NCBI GenBank assembly: GCA_046566145.1
Contig: JBKHXF010000033.1
Coordinates: 1 to 64,000, forward strand
Direction: 5' to 3'
Length of the DNA: 64,000 bases
DNA from: JBKHXF01 sp046566145
GTDB taxonomy: Bacteria; Actinomycetota; Nitriliruptoria; Nitriliruptorales; Nitriliruptoraceae
Shown here: positions 23,989 to 32,558 of the stretch, piece after piece
Position numbering within the stretch: the stretch's first letter is position 1
Layout: each line of letters opens with the position of its first letter
Program-made: the position numbers and the translations under genes
The notes under the pieces: model-generated
What the model was told of the DNA's origin: nothing
Seen by the model: only the letters and a program-made list of their open reading frames with translations
Database searches by the model: none

Positions 23989-26787
23989 TCAGGCGAGCCC
24001 GCCGAGCCGCCGGCGTCCGAGGACACCGAGGCCCGCCGCGCCGCCGAGCAGCCCGAGGGCGATCACGGAGCGGCCACCGTCGCCGAGACCGTCGGTGGAG
24101 ACACCGGCGAGCTCGTACTGGTAGACGACGCTCGCGGCAGCCCCGTCGGCGGCCGGGTACGGCATCGCCTCGGTGCGTCCACGCTCGTCGGCCGCCCGGA
24201 GGCGGGCCAGCGTCAGGTTCGTGCCCGCGGCGGCCTCGTTGACCTCGCCGGCGAGCACCGAGGTGCCCTTCGACTGGAGGTCACCCGCACCGGTCGCGAC
24301 CTGGCCTGCACCGATCCGGGCGAGCGCGAGGCCGTCGGCGACCTGCACCGCACCGTCCTCGGCGCTCACCAGGCCGTCGGCCAGCTTGGCGCCACCGTCG
24401 TCGAGCTGGACCAGCCCGTCGAACAGGTCGGAGCCACCCGCCGCGGCCCTGCCGGCGCCGGCGGCCAGGGCCTGGCCACCGTCGTCGAGCTGCACGAGCC
24501 CGTCGAGCAGCGCGTTCGACCCGGCGGACGCCTTGCCCGCACCGTCGGCGAGCTTCCCGCCGCCGGCGTCGAGCTGGGCGAGCCCGTCGGCGAGCGCTGC
24601 ACCGCCGGCGGACGCCTTGGTGGCACCCGCGGCGAGGCTGGCCATGCCGAACAGCAGGGTCTTGCCCGGTGTCGTCGTCGAGCCGAGTCCGGCGTTGACC
24701 GCGGTCAGCGCATCACCGAGCCCGGTGTCGAGGGCGGCGAGGCCGCCCGCGACGAGCTGCAGCCCCTGCAGCAGGCCGCACGGCTGGAGGCCGGAGGTCC
24801 GCGCGCAGGTCGGGTTGTAGCCGGGGTTGGTGTCGTCGAACGCGACCGGGTTGGAGGTCCCGCCCTGCAGGCGGGTCACGCCGTACGCGAGGGTGGCGCC
24901 CGGCGTGTTCGCCGTGCCGATCCCGGCGGAGAGCCGCTGCGCACCGCACTTGATCAGGGTCATGGCGGTCAGCACCGACGGCTTCCCGAGCGGGCTGGCC
25001 GTCTCGGCCGCCGCCTGGGTCTGCGCCGCGGCGCAGTCCGCCGGGATGGTCCCGACGCCGGCGACCAGCCGCGACGCGCCGCCCTGCACGGCGGCCAGAC
25101 CGCCGAGGAGGGTGGTCGTGCCGCTGCCGGTGGTGCCGATCCGGGCGAGGGTCCCCGCGGCGAGCCCGGCGGAGGCCGGGTCACCGTTCGCGGCGATGAA
25201 CGCGAGCACGTCCTTCGACCCGCACGGCGTGTCGTTGGTCGCGTCGGCGTCGAGCAGCGTCGGCACCGAGCAGCCCGCGACGTTGTCCACGGCGGCGATC
25301 ATCGCGCCGGCACCGTCACGGATCTGCCCGAGTCCCGGCACGACCGCCGCGTTCACGCCGACCGCGAGGTCGTTCGCGCCGGTGGCGATGGCGTCCGAGC
25401 CGCCCTTGGCGACGACGAGGCCGCCGGCGAGCTGCGACAGGCCGCCGAGCAGGGTGTCCGCCTGGCTCGAGGAGCCGATGCCCGCGATGAGGCTGGCGAC
25501 GCCCGCCTCGAGCTGGTCGACACCCGCCCGCGCCGTGGGGAGCCCGGCGTTGAGCGAGGTCTTCAAGGTCTCGAGACCGGTCAGGAGCTGCCCGGCGCCG
25601 GCGTCGAGCTGGACGAGACCGTCGGCGAGCTGCGCCCCACCGGCGTTCGCGGACCCGAGGCCACCCGAGAGCTGGGCGGCGCCGGCGTCGAGCGCGGCGA
25701 GACCGTCGGCGAGCTGCCCACCGCCGGCGCGGGCGGAGCCCAGACCGTCGGAGAGCTTGCCCGCACCCTCGGAGAGCTCACCGAGGCCGTCGGCGAGCTG
25801 GCCGCCGCCGGCGCGGGCCTTGCCCAGGCCGTCGGAGAGCTGGCCGGAGCCGTCCGCCGCATCACCGAGGCCGTCGGCGAGCTGCCGCGACCCGTCGGCG
25901 AGACGGTTGACCCCGTCGAGCAGCGTCCCGGCACCCGTCGCGAGACGGAGCAGGTTGCGGTCGATCGTCACCGCGCCCTGGGTCAGGGCGTAGGTGCTGT
26001 CCGACGCGCCGCGGTAGGTCTCCTCGGCGTTCGCGAGGGACGCGAACGAGGTCGAGTTCACCGGCAGGACCTGGACGGTCAGCTCGGGGAGCACGGCGTC
26101 GACCACGTCGGCGGTCCAGGACAGGACGGCCGTGTCCTCGCCGAGGGGCTCGAAGAGCAGCAGCGACCAGTTGACGACGGTCGAGCCGCGACCGTCGGCG
26201 GCGACGACCGCGCCGGGCGCGTCGATGCCGATGAAGCGGCTGTCGAGCACCGTCGAGGCCGACCCGACGAGCGGGACGGTCACGTCGACGGTCTCGGTGC
26301 GCGACACGCCCTGCGCGTCGGTGTAGGTCAGCTCGGTCGACTCGGCCGTCTCGTTGACGACCGTGATGGTCGTGGTGAGCAGGCCGTCGGCGCCGGCGAC
26401 GTCGCCCGCGTCGATCGACTCGCCGTCGAGCTCGTAGGCGATGGAGATCGAGATGGGCTGGTCGGCGTCGTAGTCGGCGACGGTCCGCTGGGGGCCGTCA
26501 CCGGACAGCACGAGGCGACCGTCGACGACCTTCGGTGACCCGAAGCCGTTGAGGTTGCGCAGGCCGCCGGTCGGGGCGTCGGGGAGGGCGACGTCGCCGT
26601 CCTGCCCGGACACCTGCGTGAAGACGCGGGACGCCTTGGGCGCGCCGGAGCCGTCGATCGCGGTGAGGACGGCCTGGCGCGACGCGAGGTCGCCGGCCGG
26701 CTCACCGGAGGTGGCCGCCGCGGCGGGGGCCACGGCGAGGGCCGCGAGCCCGAGGGCCGCGACGATGCGGGTCATGGTGCGGGCCAT
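23989..26787 (-). CDS. YhgE/Pip-like exported repeat protein
   Basis: 932 residues from ATG 26787. A signal peptide (MTRIVAALGLAALAVAPAAA) is followed by a beta-rich region of about 270 residues. A long array of 11-residue repeats then follows (LADGLxxL, LSDGLGxA, AGGGQLADGL type), the hallmark of the YhgE/Pip phage-infection-protein and membrane-transport-associated repeats. A Cys-containing insert (residues about 500-680) interrupts the array, and one transmembrane segment with a basic end (GRRRLGGLA) closes the protein. Unlike classical YhgE it lacks the multi-pass C-terminal domain. Its ATG overlaps the TGA of the upstream membrane-protein gene (ATGA at 26784-26787 on the complement), so the pair is coupled. 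Confidence 0.8.
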   Translation of the reverse strand: MARTMTRIVAALGLAALAVAPAAAATSGEPAGDLASRQAVLTAIDGSGAPKASRVFTQVSGQDGDVALPDAPTGGLRNLNGFGSPKVVDGRLVLSGDGPQRTVADYDADQPISISIAYELDGESIDAGDVAGADGLLTTTITVVNETAESTELTYTDAQGVSRTETVDVTVPLVGSASTVLDSRFIGIDAPGAVVAADGRGSTVVNWSLLLFEPLGEDTAVLSWTADVVDAVLPELTVQVLPVNSTSFASLANAEETYRGASDSTYALTQGAVTIDRNLLRLATGAGTLLDGVNRLADGSRQLADGLGDAADGSGQLSDGLGKARAGGGQLADGLGELSEGAGKLSDGLGSARAGGGQLADGLAALDAGAAQLSGGLGSANAGGAQLADGLVQLDAGAGQLLTGLETLKTSLNAGLPTARAGVDQLEAGVASLIAGIGSSSQADTLLGGLSQLAGGLVVAKGGSDAIATGANDLAVGVNAAVVPGLGQIRDGAGAMIAAVDNVAGCSVPTLLDADATNDTPCGSKDVLAFIAANGDPASAGLAAGTLARIGTTGSGTTTLLGGLAAVQGGASRLVAGVGTIPADCAAAQTQAAAETASPLGKPSVLTAMTLIKCGAQRLSAGIGTANTPGATLAYGVTRLQGGTSNPVAFDDTNPGYNPTCARTSGLQPCGLLQGLQLVAGGLAALDTGLGDALTAVNAGLGSTTTPGKTLLFGMASLAAGATKASAGGAALADGLAQLDAGGGKLADGAGKASAGSNALLDGLVQLDDGGQALAAGAGRAAAGGSDLFDGLVQLDDGGAKLADGLVSAEDGAVQVADGLALARIGAGQVATGAGDLQSKGTSVLAGEVNEAAAGTNLTLARLRAADERGRTEAMPYPAADGAAASVVYQYELAGVSTDGLGDGGRSVIALGLLGGAAGLGVLGRRRLGGLA

Positions 26788-27389
26788 CAGCGGGTCCCCT
26801 CCGCGGTCGCGCCGTCGACGGCGGCGGTGGTGGCGGACGTCTCGTCCGGGATGTGGAGCACGAGCCTGAGGTCGTCGGCCGCGGCCGTGAGCTCACGGTC
26901 GTCGGCGGGCGCGTTGGGCGTCATCAGGTCGGCCGCGGTGGCGGCCACCGCGCCGATGGCGAGGGCCAGGACCGTGGTGACCAGCGCCGCGGGGGCGTCC
27001 GCGAGGAACGTCGTCGGCGAGGCCTCGAAGACCGGCAGGTAGACCGCCTGGAAGAGCGCGACCCCGACGACGCCGGCCCACAGCGGGAGGCGGTTGCCGG
27101 ACACGGCGCTGACGAGCGTCACCGCGGCGATCGCGACGACGGCGCTGATCGCCTCGGACGCGGCGACCGCCGGCAGGACCGCCGCCTGGAAGGCGAGGGC
27201 CACGATGCCGATGACCGCGCCGGCGGCCAGGGAGCCGATGCGGGCGAGCGAGGGCCGGCCGGGGGCCAGCAGGACCGCGCCGGCGAGGGCGACCGGCCAC
27301 GCGGCCGGGAGCCCGAGCGCGGCGCCGAGGAGGGCGCTGAGCGCCACGGCGAGCGCCAGGACGGCGCCGCGCGTGAGGGTGGTGGTCAT
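26787..27389 (-). CDS. Multi-pass membrane protein coupled to the Pip-like gene
   Basis: 200 residues from ATG 27389, GGAG 9 nt upstream. About five or six hydrophobic segments occupy residues 8-150, followed by a 45-residue soluble tail. No family recognised with confidence. Overlap of its stop with the next start indicates joint translation; it may supply the membrane part that the Pip-like protein lacks. Confidence 0.75.
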   Translation of the reverse strand: MTTTLTRGAVLALAVALSALLGAALGLPAAWPVALAGAVLLAPGRPSLARIGSLAAGAVIGIVALAFQAAVLPAVAASEAISAVVAIAAVTLVSAVSGNRLPLWAGVVGVALFQAVYLPVFEASPTTFLADAPAALVTTVLALAIGAVAATAADLMTPNAPADDRELTAAADDLRLVLHIPDETSATTAAVDGATAEGTR

Positions 27390-27832
27390 GGTCGGGGTGC
27401 TCCTGGGTCGGGCGTCGCCGGGCTCCCGGTCTGGACGTCCTGGTGGTTGGCGTGTGTCGTCCCGCCGGCGGTGCCGGTCGGGGCGTTGCGTCGTGGTCCG
27501 CGTGAGCTGGCGGGCTGCAGAACAGCGAGGGATCTCGTCAGACACGGACCGGCGCGTACGCCGGGACCCCCGACCGAGGCGCCGCCACGACACGCGACCG
27601 GGGATGACGAGGACTGTGACGGAGCGCGGTCGCGCGCACCATCCCCGGGACGGGTGGTCTTCGACGGTTGAACTCCAGTTCAGGTGACTAGTCCCGACAG
27701 GCGGCCGACGCACGAACGGACGGACGTCGGCGACGGCCGGGCGGCCAGCGCCGCCACCACGGCTCCCCGGCCGGGCGGCGTACGCTCCGACACTGGCACA
27801 CCACCGACGGCGTCGACCGGGGAGCCCATCCG
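27390..27832. promoter_or_regulatory. 443-bp divergent intergenic region with a 14-bp operator-like palindrome
   Basis: No gene is seen here. TGAACT-CC-AGTTCA at 27669-27682 is a perfect palindrome lying about 280 bp before the membrane-protein gene and 150 bp before the small gene at 27833. TTGAAC (27668-27673) could double as a -35 box. The local sequence is less G+C-rich than its surroundings, as expected for a promoter. The regulator is unknown. Confidence 0.4.
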
Positions 27833-28039
27833 GTGATCACCTGCCGCTGCGAGGCCCTGAACAACATCACCGGCGAGGCGGCGCGCGACTACGCGCGCCA
27901 GCACCTCGACGAGACCCGCTCCGACGGGCAGGGCCGGACCTACTTCCGCTGCCCGGAGACCGGCGTGAGCTGGGTCGAGGAGCGGCCCAAGGGGCCGTAC
28001 GGTGACGCCGGGATCCGGCTGCGCCGCTCGGAGCGGTGA
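27833..28039 (+). CDS. Small conserved-looking Cys protein
   Basis: 68 residues from GTG 27833 with GGGGAG upstream. MITCRCEALNNITGEAARDYARQHL and TYFRCPETGVSWVEE include three Cys that could bind a metal or form a disulphide. The codon bias is that of real genes. No function recognised. The next small gene starts 22 bp later on the same strand. Confidence 0.65.
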   Translation: MITCRCEALNNITGEAARDYARQHLDETRSDGQGRTYFRCPETGVSWVEERPKGPYGDAGIRLRRSER

Positions 28040-28061
28040 CCCGGCGGACGAGGAGGCCACC

Positions 28062-28388
28062 GTGGGGTTCGTGACGCGACGCGAGGACGACGAGGACGAC
28101 CTCGGCGGGCTCCTTCGCGGTCAGCGCCGCGGCGAGGACGACGCCGGGGACCCGTCGACGGGGCTCGACCTCGGCGACGAGCTGCTGCGCTGCCAGGTCT
28201 GCCGGCGTGAGCTGCTGCCGTGGGAGACGACCTGCCCGGACGACGGCGGCCCGGGCGTGCTGCCCTCCCAGATCGCGGCCGCGACCGATCCGCTGCTGGA
28301 GCGCCTGCTCGCCGAGGAGGCCGGCGACGCCGAGCGCCCGGACGACCCGTCCGACGACCCGTCCGACGACGCGGCCGGGGAGCGCTGA
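28062..28388 (+). CDS. Small acidic protein with a Cys motif
   Basis: 108 residues from GTG 28062, AGGAGG 5 nt upstream. A CQVCRRELLPWETTC segment resembles a short zinc knuckle; the flanks are acidic, and the end has a DDPSDDPSDD repeat. Not recognised. Follows the gene at 27833 closely and is convergent with the MOSC gene. Confidence 0.6.
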   Translation: MGFVTRREDDEDDLGGLLRGQRRGEDDAGDPSTGLDLGDELLRCQVCRRELLPWETTCPDDGGPGVLPSQIAAATDPLLERLLAEEAGDAERPDDPSDDPSDDAAGER

Positions 28389-28394
28389 CGGGGC

Positions 28395-29201
28395 TCAGCC
28401 GGTGAGGGGGTCGCCGACCCGCACCGTCGTGCGCGCCGCCGGCGCGAGGTAGACCCCGAGGTCGCCATCGGCCACCCGGCGGACGTGGCGGAGGACGTCA
28501 CGCTCGACCGCGAGCGCGGGCAGGCCGCCGCCCGCCGGCTGGGCGTGGGTGGTCAGCACGCAGCGTCCGGTGCGGGCGTGGACCCGGCCGGGCAGCGCCC
28601 CGAGCGTCACGTCGCGGCCGAGCAGCAGACCGTCGAGGTCGTCGACGTCGTCGCCGCCGGCGAGCACGACGTTGGGACGGAACCGCCGCACGTCCCACGT
28701 GCCCTCGGGCAGGCCCGCGCCGGCGGCGTGCCGCGCCAGCACGGTCCGCGCGAGCAGGTGCAGCACGGCCCCGTCGAAGAACGTGCCCGCCGGGGAGACG
28801 AGCTCGACCTCGCGGTCGTCGCCCTCGACCGGGTCGGCGGGCATCAGGAAGCTGGCGCGCTCGACCTCGGCGGCCGCCACGAGGCGGACCGGCTCGCCGA
28901 GCCACGCCGACAGCTCGACGTCGAGCGCCGGATCGCCGGCGGTCCCCTCCGTGCCGTCGGGCAGCTCGACCCGGACCGCACCCGCGTCGGTCCACGCGCG
29001 GGCCTCGAGCAGCCGCGCGTCGGACTTCGCCGACCGGATGCGCCCGTCGCGGCCCTGTACCGCCCAGGCGCGGTCGCCGACCATGCCGGCCGGGCCGACG
29101 GCGGCCTCCTCGACCCGCTCGCCCCGCAGCGACTTCACGGGGTGGCGCCACAGCTCGGCGACGGCCAGGTCGTCGGGCAGCGGGTCGGAGCGCGGGCTCA
29201 C
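28395..29201 (-). CDS. MOSC domain protein
   Basis: 268 residues from GTG 29201. An N-terminal beta-barrel (VAELWRHPVKSLRGERVEEAAVG, MVGDRAWAV) precedes the MOSC core with FRPNVVLAG, RVHARTGRCVLTTHAQP (conserved Cys) and DLGVYLAPA. MOSC proteins use the conserved Cys in handling sulphur or reducing N-hydroxylated compounds with Moco. No molybdenum gene is adjacent. A TAGCCT -10 box lies at 29250-29255. Confidence 0.9.
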   Translation of the reverse strand: MSPRSDPLPDDLAVAELWRHPVKSLRGERVEEAAVGPAGMVGDRAWAVQGRDGRIRSAKSDARLLEARAWTDAGAVRVELPDGTEGTAGDPALDVELSAWLGEPVRLVAAAEVERASFLMPADPVEGDDREVELVSPAGTFFDGAVLHLLARTVLARHAAGAGLPEGTWDVRRFRPNVVLAGGDDVDDLDGLLLGRDVTLGALPGRVHARTGRCVLTTHAQPAGGGLPALAVERDVLRHVRRVADGDLGVYLAPAARTTVRVGDPLTG

Positions 29202-29249
29202 GCTGCATCTCCCGGGGTGTGCTCGATCGAGGGCAACGACGGACCGGCG

Positions 29250-29255
29250 AGGCTA
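29250..29255 (-). promoter_or_regulatory. -10 box upstream of the MOSC gene
   Basis: Reverse-strand TAGCCT, giving a leader of about 40 nt. The remainder of the 312-bp gap (29202-29513) holds an inverted repeat and a (CA)n run and no gene. Confidence 0.45.
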
Positions 29256-29276
29256 CCCGCCCCCTCCGCCCCGCGA

Positions 29277-29299
29277 TCCTGTGCGCCGATCGCACAGGA
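29277..29299. repeat. 9-bp inverted repeat in the divergent gap
   Basis: TCCTGTGCG (29277-29285) and CGCACAGGA (29291-29299) around CCGAT. It lies about 20 bp upstream of the MOSC -10 box, a position suited to an operator. Confidence 0.5.
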
Positions 29300-29513
29300 A
29301 CCCTCCCGATCCAGGGCAGGAGCGCACACCTGGCGGGGGAAGTGGGGGGGTTTCGGGCCGGATCGGCAGGAACGGCAGGTGCGGCGGGGCGAACCGCCGT
29401 GGTGGACACGTGGACCAGCCGTGGAGGGCGGCCGGGCACGTGTCCGACCGACACGCACAGGAGCAGCACGTGCAACACACACACACACTGAGGTCGGGAG
29501 GAGCGGTCGGCGG

Positions 29514-30131
29514 TTGCGCCGGGCGCTGGCTGCGGTGACCGCGGGGCTGATGGCCCTGTCGCTGGTCGCCGCAGCGGACGACGACCGGGACGTCACCGCG
29601 GAACTCGCGATCGCCTACACCAGCACCGCCACCGACCAGCGCCAGGCGCTGGCGGCCGAGGCGCAGCAGGTCGCGGCGGACAACATCACCTGCACGATCG
29701 GGACGTGGACCGCCGTGAACCAGACCGCAGCGGAGGTCCGCGGGGTCGTGTTCGTCAACGGTCGGGACGTCGGCACCGCCGACGGGGCGTGCAGCAACGC
29801 CGACGTGCTCGGCAACCCGGCCGAGTTCCGCTCGTTCCTCGACATCACGTTCGAGTTCCTCGACCCGCAGACCCGCACCTGGGTCGAGTTCAGCGAGGAC
29901 GACTGCCGGGCGAGTTCGGCGTACGGGCAGGCGGTGTTCACGCGGTGCACCCACGTGCACCAGTACCTCGACCGGTCCGACCCGATCCAGACCTACGTCC
30001 GGCGGGCGAAGTTCGAGCTCGGGGTGTTCGACGGGGCGACCAAGGAGGTCCGCAGCACCCGCTACTTCGGGCCGTTCGCCGACCGCGCCGCGTTCGAGCT
30101 GATCACCATCTCCGGGCCGCAGGGAGGCTGA
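29514..30131 (+). CDS. Secreted protein of unknown function (TTG start)
   Basis: 205 residues if translated from TTG 29514, preferred because GGGAGGAG lies 10 nt upstream and the frame then opens straight into a signal peptide (MRRALAAVTAGLMALSLVAAA). The mature part reads as a beta-rich domain with five Cys (ITCTIGTWTAVNQTAAEVRGVVFVNG, DGACSNAD, DDCRAS, FTRCTH). No family recognised. The next gene begins 1 nt after its stop, so the two secreted proteins form a unit. Confidence 0.65.
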   Translation: MRRALAAVTAGLMALSLVAAADDDRDVTAELAIAYTSTATDQRQALAAEAQQVAADNITCTIGTWTAVNQTAAEVRGVVFVNGRDVGTADGACSNADVLGNPAEFRSFLDITFEFLDPQTRTWVEFSEDDCRASSAYGQAVFTRCTHVHQYLDRSDPIQTYVRRAKFELGVFDGATKEVRSTRYFGPFADRAAFELITISGPQGG

Positions 30132-30132
30132 G

Positions 30133-31077
30133 ATGTGGCACGGCATCAGCGTCAGGGTGGTTCGTGCGGCTCTGGCCGTGACCCTCGGTCTGGCCGGACT
30201 GTTCACGATGGCGGCGGGCGACGCCCCGCCCAACGACCCGGCTGATGTCCCGGTCGTCCGGAGCACCACGGTGATCCGGACGACCGGCCACGCCGGCACC
30301 CGCATCGTGATCCCCGACGGGGTCCGCCTCGCCGACAACGACGTCACCCTGGAGGTCACCGACTCGGCCTACGGGTTCGCCGGACTGTCCGACCGGGCCT
30401 GCCCCGACCCCAGGCAACTCTGCCTGAACGTGTACGCGTTCGCGTTCACCGAGCTGCCGTTCTCGACCGACGGAGGCAAGAGAACCCCCGATGGTGGGCT
30501 CGTGCCCGCTGGGGTGTACGACGTGTACCTGCTGACCGACGGGACCGCGGAGCTGACCCTGCGGTTCCGTGGCGCCCCCGACGGGGTGCTGCAGATCGAC
30601 GCCGACGGCCGCATCGACGGCCACGTCGAGCAACTCACCCCCCGGTGTCTGGAGGGCGACGACGGCCAGGACCGCTGCCTGGACACGGCCTACGGCAGCG
30701 CCACCCACACCGTGACCGCACCCGCGTTCGCGGCCGCGGTCGCGTACACCTACCAGGAGGGGCCGGGCACCGGCGCGGTCGAGTCGTGCCTCGACCCGCA
30801 CTTCGGCACCACCCCCAGCGGCGCGGCCAGCTCACGCTACGGCTGCCCGGTCAGCCCGACCGACGAGTCCTGGAACCCGGGCTCGACGTCGAGAATGGTG
30901 CTCGGCTCAATCCCGATCCCGACCAGCGGGTCGATTCGCACGTCGAAGTTCAACCACAGCCCCGACGGGGAGGTCTACGTCGGGTTCATCGCCCGCGACC
31001 AGAGCCCCACCACCGGCCAGGGAGGCTACGCCGGGTTCGGGTTCTGGCTCAACGGCGGCATCACCTTCCCACCCTGA
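30133..31077 (+). CDS. Secreted protein of unknown function, partner of the preceding gene
   Basis: 314 residues from ATG 30133, with GGGAGG just before the previous stop. A signal peptide ends near MAAGDAPP. The mature protein is beta-rich with three Cys pairs (CPDPRQLC, CLEGDDGQDRC, CLDPHFG...YGC) and no transmembrane anchor. Its last 17 bp overlap the 3' end of the convergent AlaX gene. Function unknown. Confidence 0.7.
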   Translation: MWHGISVRVVRAALAVTLGLAGLFTMAAGDAPPNDPADVPVVRSTTVIRTTGHAGTRIVIPDGVRLADNDVTLEVTDSAYGFAGLSDRACPDPRQLCLNVYAFAFTELPFSTDGGKRTPDGGLVPAGVYDVYLLTDGTAELTLRFRGAPDGVLQIDADGRIDGHVEQLTPRCLEGDDGQDRCLDTAYGSATHTVTAPAFAAAVAYTYQEGPGTGAVESCLDPHFGTTPSGAASSRYGCPVSPTDESWNPGSTSRMVLGSIPIPTSGSIRTSKFNHSPDGEVYVGFIARDQSPTTGQGGYAGFGFWLNGGITFPP

Positions 31078-31831
31078 CCGGACCGAGGCCGTCGTCCTCG
31101 AGGGCGATGCGGATGCGGCGGAAGCCCCTGCCCTTGTTGTCGACCTTCGCGACCCGGACGCGGCCGACCTCGGCGGTCGACGCGACGTGCGTGCCGCCGT
31201 CCGCCTGCCGGTCGAGCCCGACGATGTCGACGACCCGCACCGTCCGCAGCCCGGCCGGCAGCAGCGACACCTTGGTGCGGATCAGGCTCGGGTCGGCGTC
31301 GGCCTCCTCGCGCGGCAGGAACGCGATCTCGACCGGCCGGCCGGCGGCGAGCTGCGCGTTGAGCTCGTCCTCGACCGGCTGGCGGTCCCGGTCGCCGTCC
31401 CAGTCGGGGATCTCGAAGTCGAGCCGGCCCTCGCCCGGCTCCATGTTCCCGCCGGTGACGGGCGCGCCGAAGCGCTCCCACACCACGCCGCACAGGGCGT
31501 GCATCGCGGTGTGGGTCCGCATCAGCCGGTAGCGGCGGTCCCAGTCCACCTCGCCGCGGACCGACGTGCCGACCCCGGGGACGGCCGCGGCGGTGCCGTC
31601 GGTGGTGACCACCCGGTGCCAGACCGTGCCGCCGGCGCCGTGCCCGACCTCGACCACGTCGAGCCGGTCGTCGCCGATCGCGAGCGTCCCGAGGTCGTGC
31701 GGCTGCCCGCCCCCACCGGGGTAGAAGACGGTGCGGTCGAGGACGACGACGCCCTCGTCGGGGTCGACGTGCACGACGGTCGCGTCGACCTCGCGCTGGT
31801 ACTGCTCGGTCGCGTACAGCTTCTCGGTCAC
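31061..31831 (-). CDS. AlaX-type alanyl-tRNA editing protein
   Basis: 256 residues. FYPGGGGQPHD is the standard AlaRS-editing N-terminal motif. HTAMH supplies zinc ligands H107 and H111, and DGGTH (211-215) replaces the usual CGGTH motif, so the third ligand Cys is Asp211 while H215 is kept. Free-standing AlaX proteins hydrolyse Ser or Gly mischarged on tRNA-Ala. The length suits the AlaX-M class. The 3' end overlaps the convergent secreted-protein gene. Confidence 0.9.
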   Translation of the reverse strand: MTEKLYATEQYQREVDATVVHVDPDEGVVVLDRTVFYPGGGGQPHDLGTLAIGDDRLDVVEVGHGAGGTVWHRVVTTDGTAAAVPGVGTSVRGEVDWDRRYRLMRTHTAMHALCGVVWERFGAPVTGGNMEPGEGRLDFEIPDWDGDRDRQPVEDELNAQLAAGRPVEIAFLPREEADADPSLIRTKVSLLPAGLRTVRVVDIVGLDRQADGGTHVASTAEVGRVRVAKVDNKGRGFRRIRIALEDDGLGPVRVGR

Positions 31832-31909
31832 GCGGCTCGCTCCCGGTCCGACACCGTCGGCGCACCCACCGCGCCGGCGGCGGCGACGCTACCCCCCGCC
31901 GGGGCCGCG

Positions 31910-31915
31910 TAGCCT
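31910..31915 (+). promoter_or_regulatory. -10 box for a leaderless mRNA
   Basis: TAGCCT followed by 6 nt and the GTG at 31922; no ribosome site. Confidence 0.6.
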
Positions 31916-31921
31916 GCGCGC

Positions 31922-32530
31922 GTGCCCACCTGCCCCCGCTGCCGCGACGAGTACGCACCGACGCAGACCACCTGCGCCGAGTGCGGCATCGCGCTGCTCC
32001 CCGACGGCGCCCCGCTGCCGCCGCAGGTCGACGCGCTGCTCGGCACGTTCGACCCCCGGGCCGCCGTCCCGGTCGTACGGCTCCTCGAGCACCGGGGCGT
32101 CGCGCACGACGCGCTGCACCTGCCCCCGGCCGACGCCGGCGACGACCCGACCGACGTCGCCACCCGGGCCGTCGAGGTCGTCGTCGACCGCGAGTTCCGC
32201 GACGACCTGCGCGCCGAGCTCATCGTGAACTGGGGGGCGCTGCTGCGCACCCTCGAGCCCGACGACCTGGTGGGGGTGCTGCAGCGCGGCGGGCAGCAGC
32301 CCGGGTGGCTCGACCCGCCCGCCGGCGCGTGGGTCGACGGGCAGGGGCGCCTGCAGGTCGCGCGCACCGAGGCCGAGGAGCGGGAGGAGGACGCGAACCG
32401 CGTCGTCGGCCCGGTGCTGGCCACCCTCGGCGGCGTGCTGCTGCTGTTCGGCTGGTGGTCCGGGCAGTCCGACATCGCCGTGGTGCTCGGCGGGCTCGCG
32501 CTCGTCGTCGGGGTGTTCCTGCCCCGCTGA
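31922..32530 (+). CDS. Zinc-ribbon membrane protein
   Basis: 202 residues from GTG 31922. An N-terminal ribbon (CPRC...CAEC, residues 4-22) is followed by a soluble domain and two hydrophobic segments at the end (VVGPVLATLGGVLLLFGWW and IAVVLGGLALVVGVFL). No known family. It is transcribed from its own leaderless promoter and is convergent with the CoA-transferase gene. Confidence 0.7.
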   Translation: MPTCPRCRDEYAPTQTTCAECGIALLPDGAPLPPQVDALLGTFDPRAAVPVVRLLEHRGVAHDALHLPPADAGDDPTDVATRAVEVVVDREFRDDLRAELIVNWGALLRTLEPDDLVGVLQRGGQQPGWLDPPAGAWVDGQGRLQVARTEAEEREEDANRVVGPVLATLGGVLLLFGWWSGQSDIAVVLGGLALVVGVFLPR

Positions 32531-32558
32531 CCTGACGTGCCCGACCGCGCGTTCGGAG

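Noticed and set aside
29473..29489. (CA)n microsatellite as a phase-variation switch
   Set aside because: The run is short and lies upstream of the ribosome site, outside any coding frame; no promoter spacing role could be shown.
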